From Bog-756 sp963833585 (GTDB lineage: Bacteria; Actinomycetota; Acidimicrobiia; Acidimicrobiales; RAAP-2), in NCBI GenBank assembly GCA_963833585.1, contig CAWHYF010000005.1, forward strand, positions 186,001-250,000: a DNA stretch of 64,000 nucleotides, read 5' to 3'. This document shows, one piece after another, positions 46,779 to 57,053 of this stretch. Position 1 is the stretch's first letter. Every line of letters begins with the position of its first letter. Below the pieces are notes generated by a model, which saw only the letters and a list, made by a program, of their open reading frames with translations, ran no database searches and had not been told where the DNA came from. The position numbers and the translations under genes are program-made.

Positions 46779-48262
46779 GCGAAGCCCCGGTCCGGTCCCC
46801 GGGAGCCTCCGGCCTCTCGGTTCCCCGGGCCGCCGACGACGGCGTCGTCTTGTCCGCCGACCGGCTGGTGGTGGAGTTCCGCAGTGGCCGCCAGACGGTG
46901 CACGCGGTCTCCGGCGTTTCGTTCAGCGTGCACAACGGCGAGACCCTCGGCCTGGTGGGTGAGTCGGGATGCGGGAAGTCGACCACCGGTCGCGCCCTGG
47001 TACAGGTGCAACCCCCCACCTCGGGGGCGGTCACCTACAAAGGTCAAGACCTGACCAAGCTCTCCGCCCGTGAGCTCCGACGGGTGCGCACGAAGATCCA
47101 GATGATCTTCCAGGACCCCATCTCCTCACTCAACCCCCGCCGTCGGGTGCGGGACATCGTGGCCGAGCCCCTCACCATCTGGGGCCGGGGAACCAAGAAG
47201 GAGCGCGAGGACAAGGTCCGGAACATGCTCGAAGCGGTGGGCATCGATCCCGATACGGCTAGTGACCGGCGTCCCCAGGAGTTCTCCGGAGGGCAGTGTC
47301 AGCGGATCAGCATCGCCCGGGCGCTGATGGCCGAACCCGACCTGCTCATCTGCGACGAGCCGGTCTCCGCCCTCGACGTATCGGTGCAGGCCCAGATCCT
47401 CAACCTCCTCGCCGACCTGAAGGATCGGTTCGGCCTGACCATGGTGTTCATCGCCCACGACCTGGCCGTGGTCAAGAACGTGAGCGACCGGGTGGCCGTG
47501 ATGTACCTGGGCAAGTTGGTCGAGATCGCCGGATCGGACGAGTTGTACCGCTCGGCGGCCCATCCCTACAGCGAAGCGCTGCTGGCGTCGATCCCCGAGC
47601 CCGATCCCGAACACCGGACCACCAACCAAAAGGCCCTGACCGGCGAGCTCCCCTCGCCCCTCAATCCTCCCTCGGGCTGTCGATTCCGGACCCGTTGCCC
47701 CTACGCCCAGGACCTCTGTGCCGAGCAGGAGCCACCACTTCGGGACATCGCCCCCGGCCATCAGGTGGCCTGCCACTTCCCGTTGATCAGCGGACCCAAC
47801 GGGAAGGCCAATTACACGGGCACGGCCCTGGCGGCCGGGGCGGTGGCAGTCTCGTCGGCCTCCTCCGGGGAAGGGGTTCTCCCGGCCCCGGCACCCGCCC
47901 CACCGCCCGCCGGGCCCGCCCCCCGAGCCGCCACGCCGGCGGCCCGGCCGCCCTCGACCGCGGCCGCCGCGGCGCCGGTCACGGACAACCCCGCAACTCC
48001 TCCGGTGGCGACCCCCTCCACCGCGGTGGCGCCGGCGATCAGGACGGAGCCACCGATCTCGTCCCCCCCGCCGGCCCCGTCCGCGGCCCCGACCCCCTCG
48101 CCACCGGAACGGCCCAGCCCGCCCACCGCTTCGGCACCGCCCGTTGCTCCCCCACCCCGGGAGGCGGCGACCTCGGCGACTCCGGCCTCAGTCGTTCCGC
48201 CGGTCGACGGGGACCGGTCCGAGGGCGCCAAGAAGAAAAAGAAGAAAAAGAAGGACAAGTAG
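46775..48262 (+). CDS. Peptide ABC transporter ATP-binding protein (DppF/OppF type) with long tail
   Basis: A 495-residue ABC ATPase. Walker A at 62-70 (GESGCGKST), signature FSGGQCQRISIARAL near 170-184, Walker B LLICDEPVSALD near 190-201, and the oligopeptide C-terminal Cys motif PSGCRFRTRCPY near 299-310. The family normally ends near residue 340. Here a further 150 or so residues follow, nearly all Ala, Pro, Ser and Thr, ending in a run of eight lysines and KDK. The tail has no known domain. It is the last gene of the transporter operon and is convergent with rpsA. Confidence 0.93.
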   Translation: MSEAPVRSPGASGLSVPRAADDGVVLSADRLVVEFRSGRQTVHAVSGVSFSVHNGETLGLVGESGCGKSTTGRALVQVQPPTSGAVTYKGQDLTKLSARELRRVRTKIQMIFQDPISSLNPRRRVRDIVAEPLTIWGRGTKKEREDKVRNMLEAVGIDPDTASDRRPQEFSGGQCQRISIARALMAEPDLLICDEPVSALDVSVQAQILNLLADLKDRFGLTMVFIAHDLAVVKNVSDRVAVMYLGKLVEIAGSDELYRSAAHPYSEALLASIPEPDPEHRTTNQKALTGELPSPLNPPSGCRFRTRCPYAQDLCAEQEPPLRDIAPGHQVACHFPLISGPNGKANYTGTALAAGAVAVSSASSGEGVLPAPAPAPPPAGPAPRAATPAARPPSTAAAAAPVTDNPATPPVATPSTAVAPAIRTEPPISSPPPAPSAAPTPSPPERPSPPTASAPPVAPPPREAATSATPASVVPPVDGDRSEGAKKKKKKKKDK

Positions 48263-48267
48263 CAACC

Positions 48268-48280
48268 GGCCGGAACGGCC
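48268..48280. terminator. Weak hairpin between convergent transporter and rpsA genes
   Basis: GGCCG-GAA-CGGCC forms a 5-bp stem with a 3-base loop directly after the stop of the DppF-like gene and before the end of rpsA. There is no T-run, so it may act only as a weak or factor-assisted terminator. Confidence 0.25.
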
Positions 48281-48326
48281 CCGCCACCGCGACCGCCCGT
48301 CGGGAAGGGAGATCCGCCCCGTCCGC

Positions 48327-49832
<1,506 letters not shown>

Positions 49833-49985
49833 GAAGGTAGGTAGCTCGCTTTCCGGACAGGTCGCCGCGCTCCCCGAGGGGGTCGGCGGTGAAGGTAGGG
49901 GGCCACACCGTTGTGACCGGGAATCAATGGTACTCCACCGGCTCCTCCGAGCGAGCGGCGAGCCGGTGCAACCCGCTGGGCCCGG

Positions 49986-52904
49986 TCAGGCTCCTTTGGC
50001 CTCGGCCCAGGAGGAGCCCCAGGCCATGGCCACCTTGAGCGGAACGGTGAGGTCGGCCGCCCCGGTCAGGGCGTCCTCGGTGATGGCGGCCACCTGGTCC
50101 TCCTCGGCCGGATCCACGTCCACCAGGACCTCGTCGTGGACCTGGAGCACCAGGTCGGAGGCCAGCCCCCCCTCCTCCAGCTCGGTGTCCAGCCGGATGA
50201 GCGCCGCCTTGAACAGATCGGCGGCCAGCCCCTGGATACCGGCGTTCATGGCCTGCCGCTCGGCGGCTTGACGGACCTGGTAGTTGGTGGCGGTCAGGTC
50301 GGGCAGGGGCCGGCGGCGGCCGAAGGCGGTCACCGTGTAGCCGACCAGTCTGGCGTCGGACACCGCCGTGTCCATGTAGGCCTTCACCGAGGGGAAGGCG
50401 GCGAAGAACGCCTGGAGGATGCCCTGGGCCTCCTCGACCGGCACCCCCAGGCGCTGGGAGAGGCCGTAGGCCTCCATGCCGTAGGCCAGGCCGTAGGAGA
50501 CCATCTTGGCCGTGGACCGTTGGGCCGGGGTCACCTGGTCGCGCTCGATCCCGAAGACCTGGGACGCCACCGTCCGGTGGATGTCCTCCCCGGCGGCGAA
50601 GGCCCCGGTGAGGCCGGGGTCGCCGGACAGGTGGGCGATGGCCCGCAGCTCGACCTGGTCGTAGTCGGCCACCAACAGGCGCCGGCCGGGGGACGGGACG
50701 AAGGCCTCGCGGAAGCGGCGGCCCTCCTCGGTGCGCACCGGGATGTTGTGGAGGTTGGGTCGATCGGAGGAGAGCCGTCCGGTGCGGGCCACCGTCTGAC
50801 GGAAGGTGGCATGGATGCGGCCGTCGCCCGCCACCTCGGCGGCCAGGCTCTCCCCGTAGGTGGAGCGGAGCTTCTCGATCTCGCGGTAACGGAGCAGGGC
50901 CTCCACGATCGGGTGTTGGTCGCGGAGCTGCTCGAGGGTGCGGGCGTCGGTCGAGTACCCGGTCTTGGTCTTCCGCAGCGGGGTCAGGCCCAGCTTGTCG
51001 TAGAGGACGTACCGGAGCTGGGGGACCGAGTTGACCTTGAACGGTTCCCCGGCCAGGTCCTGGATGGTGACTTCGAGGGACTCGACCTCTTCGGCCAGGT
51101 CGGCGGCGATGGCCCGGAGCACGCCTTTGTCGACCGGGATCCCCACCACTTCCATCCGGGCCAGGACCCGGACCAGGGGTTGCTCGATGTCGGCGTTGAG
51201 TCCGTCCTCCTCCACCTCGGCCAGGGCGGCCAGGAGGGGTGGGCGGAGCCGGGCCAGCACCGCCGCCAGCCGGACCGACTCGAGGGCCGAGGGGTCGAGA
51301 GCCGGGGCGGCCGCGGCCGACCGACCGCCACCCGGCCCACCGTCCTCGGCCGGAGACTCCAACGCGAAGGTGCCCTGACCCTTCGCCCCGGTGCCGTCGT
51401 CCACGTCCACCCCGAGGAACCGGGCGGCGAGGTCGCTGACCCGGTAGCGGTCGGTCGAGGGATCCAGCAGGTAGGCGCCCACCGCCGTGTCGAGCGCCAG
51501 GTGCGCGATGTCCACCCCCAGCGGCAGCAGGCTGCGCATCATCTCCTTGGCGTCGTGCGCCACCACGTCCACCCCGTCGGGTCCGAGCCCCCCGGCCAGT
51601 ACCCCGAGCAGGCCGGCGTCGTCCAGGAGCCCACTCCCCTCCGGGGTGGGCCCGAGGTGCACCGCGGCCGGGGAGGCGCCGTCGGCGTCGGGTTCGGCCG
51701 CCAGGGTCAGGCCGGTGAGCGGGGAGCGCCCCGGGTCGCCCGACCAGCGGGCGTGCAGGGCCACCGTCCCGGTCCCGGCCCGGACCGCGTCGAACAGCCC
51801 GGTGACCGCCAGGGCCGCGGCGGTGGCGTCGGGCGGGGCCACCGCCTCGGGGTCGGACAGCCACTGCGGTTGGTCCCCCGGCGGCCGGTCCGACGCCGTC
51901 GCGCCCCCGGCGGGGTCGGAGCGCCCCGGCGCGGCCGAGGTGCCGGAGGGGCGGAAGGAGCCAGGAGCCGGCTCGCCGAAGGCACCCTCCTCCATCAAGC
52001 CGGAGAACCGGGTCCACTGCGACCGCAACTCGAACTGCTCGAAGGCCAGGCGGGCCGTCTCATGGTCCCAACCGCCCAGGACGAGCTGGTCGACGTGGAC
52101 GTCGAGGGGGACGGTGCGCACCAGGGGGATGACCTCGGCGTTCTTCCGCACCCGGTCCAGGTGGGCGGCCAGGTTCTCCCGCAGCTTGGGCGAGAGGGCG
52201 TCGAGGTGGTCGTAGAGGGCGTCAAGATCGCCGTACTGGTTGACCAGCTTGGCCGCGGTCTTCTCCCCCACCCCGGGCACCCCGGGAAGGTTGTCGGAGG
52301 GGTCGCCCCGGAGGGCCGCCAGCAGCGGGTACTTCGCCGGCGGCACCCCGGTGCGGGCCTCGATGCCCGCTTCGTCGTAGAGGGCGTAGTCCGAGACGCC
52401 CCGCCGGTTGTAGAGCACCCGGACGTAGGGGTCCTCGACCAACTGGTAGGAGTCGCGGTCACCGGTGACGATGATCACCGGGTGCCCCCGGTCGCGGGCC
52501 TCGGTGGCCAGGGTGGCGAGCACGTCGTCGGCCTCGTACCCCTCGGCGGTGATCACCGGGATGGCCAACGAGTCCAGCACGGTGCGGATCATGTCGAACT
52601 GGGGCGGCAGGTCGGGGGGTGTCTCGGACCGCCCGGCCTTGTAGTCGGCGACGATGTCGTCGCGGAAGGTCCCGCCGGCCAGGTCGAAGGCCACGGCCAG
52701 GCCCACCGGTCGGTGGTCCCGGACCAGGTACTGCACCATGGAGGCGAAGCCGTGCACGGCGTTGGTCACCAGCCCGGTGCTGGTGGCGAGGTCGGGCGGG
52801 AGGGCGAAGTAGGCCCGGAAGGCCAGGGACATCCCGTCGAGGAGGATCAAGGGAGGCGTCGACGACGCCGGCGGACCCGGTGTCTCGGTGGGCGCGGTGG
52901 CCAC
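49986..52904 (-). CDS. polA: DNA polymerase I
   Basis: A 972-residue repair and Okazaki-fragment polymerase. The 5'-3' exonuclease is at about 15-310 (LILLDGMSLAFRAYFALP, EGYEADDVLATLA, VTGDRDSYQLVED, GVPGVGEKTAAKLV). A middle 3'-5' exonuclease-like domain lacks the metal-binding Asp-x-Glu (its first strand reads TVALHARWSGD), so proofreading is probably lost, as in other actinobacterial and Thermus enzymes. The polymerase domain has LVADYDQVELRAIAHLSGDP, AKMVSYGLAYGMEAYGLSQR and VLQVHDEVLVDV. The start is GTG. It ends about 150 bp before rpsA. Confidence 0.96.
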   Translation of the reverse strand: MATAPTETPGPPASSTPPLILLDGMSLAFRAYFALPPDLATSTGLVTNAVHGFASMVQYLVRDHRPVGLAVAFDLAGGTFRDDIVADYKAGRSETPPDLPPQFDMIRTVLDSLAIPVITAEGYEADDVLATLATEARDRGHPVIIVTGDRDSYQLVEDPYVRVLYNRRGVSDYALYDEAGIEARTGVPPAKYPLLAALRGDPSDNLPGVPGVGEKTAAKLVNQYGDLDALYDHLDALSPKLRENLAAHLDRVRKNAEVIPLVRTVPLDVHVDQLVLGGWDHETARLAFEQFELRSQWTRFSGLMEEGAFGEPAPGSFRPSGTSAAPGRSDPAGGATASDRPPGDQPQWLSDPEAVAPPDATAAALAVTGLFDAVRAGTGTVALHARWSGDPGRSPLTGLTLAAEPDADGASPAAVHLGPTPEGSGLLDDAGLLGVLAGGLGPDGVDVVAHDAKEMMRSLLPLGVDIAHLALDTAVGAYLLDPSTDRYRVSDLAARFLGVDVDDGTGAKGQGTFALESPAEDGGPGGGRSAAAAPALDPSALESVRLAAVLARLRPPLLAALAEVEEDGLNADIEQPLVRVLARMEVVGIPVDKGVLRAIAADLAEEVESLEVTIQDLAGEPFKVNSVPQLRYVLYDKLGLTPLRKTKTGYSTDARTLEQLRDQHPIVEALLRYREIEKLRSTYGESLAAEVAGDGRIHATFRQTVARTGRLSSDRPNLHNIPVRTEEGRRFREAFVPSPGRRLLVADYDQVELRAIAHLSGDPGLTGAFAAGEDIHRTVASQVFGIERDQVTPAQRSTAKMVSYGLAYGMEAYGLSQRLGVPVEEAQGILQAFFAAFPSVKAYMDTAVSDARLVGYTVTAFGRRRPLPDLTATNYQVRQAAERQAMNAGIQGLAADLFKAALIRLDTELEEGGLASDLVLQVHDEVLVDVDPAEEDQVAAITEDALTGAADLTVPLKVAMAWGSSWAEAKGA

Positions 52905-52920
52905 GGTGATCGCGCCGGCC

Positions 52921-53532
52921 CTAGGGAAGGGTGCCGTCGAGCACCTGGCGGGCCACGTCGATCATGCGGGACCGGGTTCCCATGGCGGTCTTCTGGATGT
53001 AGCCGAAGGCCTCGGACTCGGTCATCCCGGACCGCTCCATGAGCACCCCTTTGGCGCCGTCCACCAGGCGGCGGGTCTCCAGCTTGTCCTCGGCGCTGGA
53101 GCGCCCCCCGGCGGTGCCTTCCGCCACCGCCTGGCGGGCCTCGGCGTCGATGGCCCACTCCTGCTCGCACCGGGCCATGGCCTGGTCGATGGCCGGCATC
53201 AGCTCGACCCTCTGGAACGGCTTGACCAGGTAGGCGGCCACGCCGGCGTCGCGGGCCTCGTCGATCAGGTTGCGCTGGCTGAAGGCGGTGAGGATGAGCA
53301 CCGCCACCTTGAGGTCGAGGTCGCGGATGGCCCGGGCCGCGGCCAGGCCGTCGGAGCCCGGCATCTTGACGTCCAGGATCACCAGATCGGGGTGGTGGGC
53401 GCGGACCAGGTCCACGGCCTCGTCGCCGCGGCCGGTCTCCCCCACCACGTCATACCCTTCGTCCAGCAGGATCTCCTTCAGATCCAGCCGGATGATCGCC
53501 TCGTCCTCGGCGATGACCACGCGCCTGGTCAT
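52921..53532 (-). CDS. ANTAR-domain response regulator
   Basis: A 203-residue two-domain regulator. The receiver (residues 1-125) shows the acidic pocket AEDEAIIRLD, the phosphorylation Asp in DLVILDVKMPG, the Thr in ILTAFSQ and the Lys in YLVKPFQR. The ANTAR RNA-binding domain (about 145-200) contains LVDGAKGVLMERSGMTESEA. Proteins of this PdtaR type bind paired hairpins in mRNA leaders and prevent termination when phosphorylated. No histidine kinase is adjacent; the partner must lie elsewhere. It sits just upstream of polA. Confidence 0.94.
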   Translation of the reverse strand: MTRRVVIAEDEAIIRLDLKEILLDEGYDVVGETGRGDEAVDLVRAHHPDLVILDVKMPGSDGLAAARAIRDLDLKVAVLILTAFSQRNLIDEARDAGVAAYLVKPFQRVELMPAIDQAMARCEQEWAIDAEARQAVAEGTAGGRSSAEDKLETRRLVDGAKGVLMERSGMTESEAFGYIQKTAMGTRSRMIDVARQVLDGTLP

Positions 53533-53628
53533 GTCACAGGTCCTTCCGGCTCGGGGGTCGACCGGGGATCCGGCCGACGGGAACAGGGGGCGTCGAGCGG
53601 TCCACCTTCGACCACAGGGCGGCGCCCG

Positions 53629-53922
53629 TCAACCCGGATCGACCACCAGTCGATCGAGCAGATCGTCCTGGCGACGTTCCAGCTCGGCGATCCGGTCGAC
53701 CAGGGCGGCCCGGTTCTGCCGCATGGCCATGGCGTGACGACGGGCCTCGTCGTGCTCCTTGGTGGCCAGCGGGGTCTCGGACACCAGCGCCCGCAGCCGG
53801 GTGTCGTCGGCGATCTCGTCCACCACCAGGAGCTGCTCGTCGAGCACGGCCAGTTCGGCCCGGGCCCGCACCAGCTGGTCGTGGGCGTCGCTGAGGCGGC
53901 GTTCGATGGTGGTCCGATGCAT
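53629..53922 (-). CDS. Small coiled-coil protein of unknown function
   Basis: A 97-residue, highly charged helical protein. Almost all of it fits heptad patterns (RRLSDAHDQLVRARAELAVL and RAALVDRIAELERRQDDLL), suggesting a coiled-coil dimer. No cysteines, membrane spans or known domain are present. Codon use is strongly GC3-biased and matches its neighbours, so I accept it as a real gene. It lies between menC and the ANTAR regulator on the same strand, about 100 bp from the latter. I do not recognise the family. Confidence 0.7.
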   Translation of the reverse strand: MHRTTIERRLSDAHDQLVRARAELAVLDEQLLVVDEIADDTRLRALVSETPLATKEHDEARRHAMAMRQNRAALVDRIAELERRQDDLLDRLVVDPG

Positions 53923-53975
53923 GGAAGGACAATTCTACGCCCCACCGGACCCGGTCCCGATCGGCCGCGCTCCGC

Positions 53976-55250
53976 TCAGCCACCCGACCGACCGACCGGG
54001 CCGTCGACGACCAGGTGCCCGGAGGCGTACCGGGCCAGGGCGTCGGCCTCCGGCGGGGGTCCCATGCCGGGTCCTGACGGGAGGAGAACCCGCACCGGAC
54101 CCCGGGTCCGGTCGCCGCCGCCCGCTCCCGGACCGTCCCGCCGGGCCGGGGCCTCGGGGACCAGGTCGCCCTCCAGGTAGGTGCGGGAGGGGCTCAGGTC
54201 CCCCGGCCATGCCATCCCGGTCAGCGCCCCGAGGGCGGTGTTGACCCCCCGGGCGAACCCCGTCTCGAACATGCCGCCCATCCAGACCGGAACCCTCCGG
54301 CCGGCGCAACGCTCGATGACCGTGAGGGCCGCGCCCAACCCGCCGAGCCGGGCCGGCTTCACGCACACCACCGAACAGGCCCCCATGGCCAGGGCGTCAG
54401 CGACGGCCCGGGGGGAGTCGAGGCTCTCGTCGAGGCAGATCGGGGTGGTCATCCGGAGGGCCTGACGGGCGTGGGCGGCCAGGTCCTCCCGCCCGAAGGG
54501 CTGCTCGATGCAGAGCAGGCCGAACCGGTCCAACTCGGCCAGATGATCACCGTCCGTCGGGAGGTACGAGCCGTTGGCGTCGGCTTGGAGCAGGAGCCCG
54601 GGATAGGCCGCGGCCACCGACCCCACCGGCTCGACGTCCCATCCGGGCCCGATCTTGAGCTTCACCCGCGAGTAGCCCTGATCGACCCAACCGCCCACCG
54701 ACGCCACCAGGTGGTCGACGCTCTCGGCCATGCCGACCACCGCCCCGGGTTCCACCCGCCGGCCGTCCACCCCCAGGAGCCGGGCCCAGGAGCGCCCCTC
54801 GGCCCGGAGGTGGAGGTCGGCCACGGCCATCTCCAGGGCGGCGAAGGCCAAGGGCCCCCCCGGTGCTGCCTCCCGCAGGCCCCTCAGGTCGGAGGGGGCC
54901 GGAAGAGCGCCGCCCTGGCGGCCGACCCGGTCCAACAGTGCCGGTACCAGGATCTCGCGGAGCACCTCGTGCGACCGTGCGGCATCCTCGGCGTCGAAGG
55001 TGGTATCGGCCAGCGCGGCGCACTCGCCCCAGCCGTCGAGCGTCGGCGCCGACGGTCCCGGTCGCGCCCGGCCCATCAGGTGCACCAGGACGACGGGCCG
55101 CGTCCGGTGGGTGCCCTCGGCCGTCCGGACCGGGTCTCGGAACGGCAGTTCCACCGTCCACAACTCGACGGCGTCCAGCGTGACCGCAGCACCCCGGCCC
55201 AGCCCGGACCACCGCTCGGTCAGGGCCGGCAGACGGTCAGCGACGGGCAT
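53976..55250 (-). CDS. menC: o-Succinylbenzoate synthase (enolase superfamily)
   Basis: A 424-residue member of the muconate-lactonizing/enolase superfamily. Catalytic features are the KxK motif in SRVKLKIGPG, metal ligands in LLQADANGSY, CIEQPFGRED and CLDESLDSP, and the distal Lys in VVCVKPARLGG. This arrangement fits o-succinylbenzoate synthase of menaquinone synthesis; N-acylamino-acid racemase activity is common in the same family and cannot be excluded. The last 60 residues are a loosely conserved Gly/Pro-rich extension. No other men genes are in the window. Confidence 0.85.
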   Translation of the reverse strand: MPVADRLPALTERWSGLGRGAAVTLDAVELWTVELPFRDPVRTAEGTHRTRPVVLVHLMGRARPGPSAPTLDGWGECAALADTTFDAEDAARSHEVLREILVPALLDRVGRQGGALPAPSDLRGLREAAPGGPLAFAALEMAVADLHLRAEGRSWARLLGVDGRRVEPGAVVGMAESVDHLVASVGGWVDQGYSRVKLKIGPGWDVEPVGSVAAAYPGLLLQADANGSYLPTDGDHLAELDRFGLLCIEQPFGREDLAAHARQALRMTTPICLDESLDSPRAVADALAMGACSVVCVKPARLGGLGAALTVIERCAGRRVPVWMGGMFETGFARGVNTALGALTGMAWPGDLSPSRTYLEGDLVPEAPARRDGPGAGGGDRTRGPVRVLLPSGPGMGPPPEADALARYASGHLVVDGPVGRSGG

Positions 55251-55555
55251 CCCGTGAGCCTACGGTCCGCGCCTCCGCCCACCGGTCCCCCGGGGCGACA
55301 GACAGGAGCGGTCACCCTGGTCGACCGGTCACGACCATGGTCGACCCGGAGCTTCCCGCCGCCCGGCCCAGGGTGATGGGTCGCACCGGCCACCGGACGC
55401 CGCTCGGCCCAGGCCCGGGTCCCACCGGGAGGGCCCGACCGGTCCGATACCCTTCTCCACCGTGACGCTCTTGCTCCTCGAGCCAGGCACCGGTCCCCCG
55501 GCGGTGGGGTCGTTGTGGGGGTCGCCGGACCTGGAGAGTAGGAAAGTCCAGCTGG
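55251..55555. other. Divergent region between menC and tRNA-Leu(CAA)
   Basis: These 305 bp separate menC (minus) from the tRNA gene (plus) and must hold promoters for both. I found no gene with convincing codon use. No strong -35/-10 pair stands out. Confidence 0.35.
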
Positions 55556-55638
55556 GCCCGGGTGGCGGAATGGCAGACGCGGTGGACTCAAAATCCACTG
55601 TCCGAAAGGGCGTGCGGGTTCGAATCCCGCCCCGGGCA
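55556..55638 (+). tRNA. tRNA-Leu (anticodon CAA)
   Basis: A perfect 7-bp acceptor stem (GCCCGGG/CCCGGGC) with discriminator A encloses a class II tRNA. Anticodon stem GTGGA/TCCAC holds the loop CTCAAAA, anticodon CAA. The variable arm TGTCCGAAAGGGCGT is long and the T-arm GCGGGTTCGAATCCCGC is canonical. CCA is not encoded. Confidence 0.96.
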
Positions 55639-55655
55639 CCCGTTCGAGACGCCGG

Positions 55656-55670
55656 CCCCGGCGGTCGGGG
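55656..55670 (+). terminator. Possible hairpin after tRNA-Leu(CAA)
   Basis: CCCCG-GCGGT-CGGGG forms a 5-bp stem with a 5-base loop 17 bases downstream of the tRNA. It lacks a T-run and could alternatively be a processing or fabD leader structure. Confidence 0.25.
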
Positions 55671-55796
55671 TCCGGTGACCAAGGGGTAATCACCGGAGCC
55701 CGAGGCGGCCGTGCCACACTTGTCCCGCCATCGTGGCGACCGGGATGCGACCTTTCCCGGGCGGGCGTCGAGGACACAGTCGAGAGGAGTCGGTGG

Positions 55797-57053
55797 GTGC
55801 TGGCCTTTACCTTCCCTGGACAGGGATCGCAGCGATCCGGGATGGGTCAGCCCTGGGTCGAGCATCCCTCGTGGGAGGTCACCGCCGAGGCGTCCGAGAT
55901 CACCGGCCGGGATCTCCCCGAACTGTTGCTCGACGCCCCGATGGAGGAGCTGACCCGCACGGCCAACGCCCAGTTGGCCACGTTCGTGATGAGTCTGGTG
56001 GTCCTCGACGCGGTGGAGCGGCTCGGCCTGTTCCCCGCGGCGTGCGCCGGCCACAGCCTGGGTGAGTACACCGCCCTGGTGGCCTCGGGCTCCCTCTCCC
56101 TGTCCGACGGGACCCGGCTGGTCCTCGAGCGTGGGAAGGCCATGCAGGTGGCGGCGGACGAGCGACCCGGGACGATGGCCGCGCTGATCGGCATCGCCGA
56201 CGACGACGCCGAGGCGGCCTGCCAGCGTGCCGAAGACGAGGTCTGGGTGGCCAACTACAACGCCCCGGGACAGGTGGTCATCGCCGGCACGGTGGACGGT
56301 GTGGCCACGGCGATCGACCGGGCCAAGGAGCTGGGAGCGCGCAAGGTGCTCCCCATTCCGGTCTCGGGCGCCTTCCACACCCAGCTCATGTTGCCGGCCC
56401 GGGCCCGGCTCCGACAGACCCTGGACGAGGTGAGCTTCCACTCCCCCGAGGTCCCGGTGGTGGCCAACGTGGACGCCCGGGTCCACACCGATGCCGCCGA
56501 GTGGCCCGGCCTGCTGTCCGCCCAGTTGTGCAGCCCGGTCCGATGGCGCCAGTCCCTCGAGGCGCTGAGCGGCCGAGGAGCCACCGTACTGGCCGAGCTG
56601 GGCCCGGGGGGCGTGCTCACCGGGATGGTCCGGCGCTCCGTTCCCGACGTCCGGGGCGTGGCGGTGTCGGTGCCCGACGACCTGGACAAGTTGATGGACA
56701 CGGTGGCCGGCAACGACGAGTGGACGGCGTCGTCCCCGGTCCACCAGGGTGAGCACCTCTACACGTCGGAACGGGTCATCGTGAGTCCCGCCCCCGGGGT
56801 CTTCGAGCCCGAGGTCCAGCTGGCCGCCCTGGAGAGCACGGCCCTGGCCGAGGCGACGGCCGTACCGGGCAGCGGGCACGGCATCGAGCCGGGATCGGTC
56901 CTCGCCGTCGGCGACCGGGTGGGAACCGTCGGACTGACCGACGTCCGGACTCCCTTCGACGGCATTCTCGTGCGGTGGCTGGCCGTCCGGGGAGAACGGG
57001 TGATGGAGGGTCAGCCGGTGGCGTGGATCCGCAGCCCGGGCAGCCACCCGTGA
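55797..57053 (+). CDS. fabD: Malonyl-CoA:ACP transacylase fused to a biotinyl/lipoyl-like domain
   Basis: A 418-residue protein. Residues 1-300 are FabD, which loads malonate onto ACP for fatty-acid synthesis: FTFPGQGSQ at the start, the nucleophile Ser87 in AGHSLGEYTA and His194 in SGAFHTQLM. FabD normally ends near residue 310. Here about 100 residues follow, and 365-412 read like the second half of a biotinyl/lipoyl domain (VLAVGDRVGTVGL, VRTPFDGILVRWLAV, ERVMEGQPVAWIR). The modified lysine motif (MKM) is absent, so it is probably a structural or binding domain. The GTG start has AGGAG upstream. The stop overlaps fabG (GTGA). Confidence 0.93.
   Translation: MLAFTFPGQGSQRSGMGQPWVEHPSWEVTAEASEITGRDLPELLLDAPMEELTRTANAQLATFVMSLVVLDAVERLGLFPAACAGHSLGEYTALVASGSLSLSDGTRLVLERGKAMQVAADERPGTMAALIGIADDDAEAACQRAEDEVWVANYNAPGQVVIAGTVDGVATAIDRAKELGARKVLPIPVSGAFHTQLMLPARARLRQTLDEVSFHSPEVPVVANVDARVHTDAAEWPGLLSAQLCSPVRWRQSLEALSGRGATVLAELGPGGVLTGMVRRSVPDVRGVAVSVPDDLDKLMDTVAGNDEWTASSPVHQGEHLYTSERVIVSPAPGVFEPEVQLAALESTALAEATAVPGSGHGIEPGSVLAVGDRVGTVGLTDVRTPFDGILVRWLAVRGERVMEGQPVAWIRSPGSHP

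Noticed and set aside
50136..53042. Very long plus-strand open frame (968 codons) opposite polA
   Set aside because: It is an antisense shadow produced by high GC and strong third-position bias; its protein is Gly/Val/Arg-rich with no domains. The same applies to frames opposite uvrA, uvrB and fabD.
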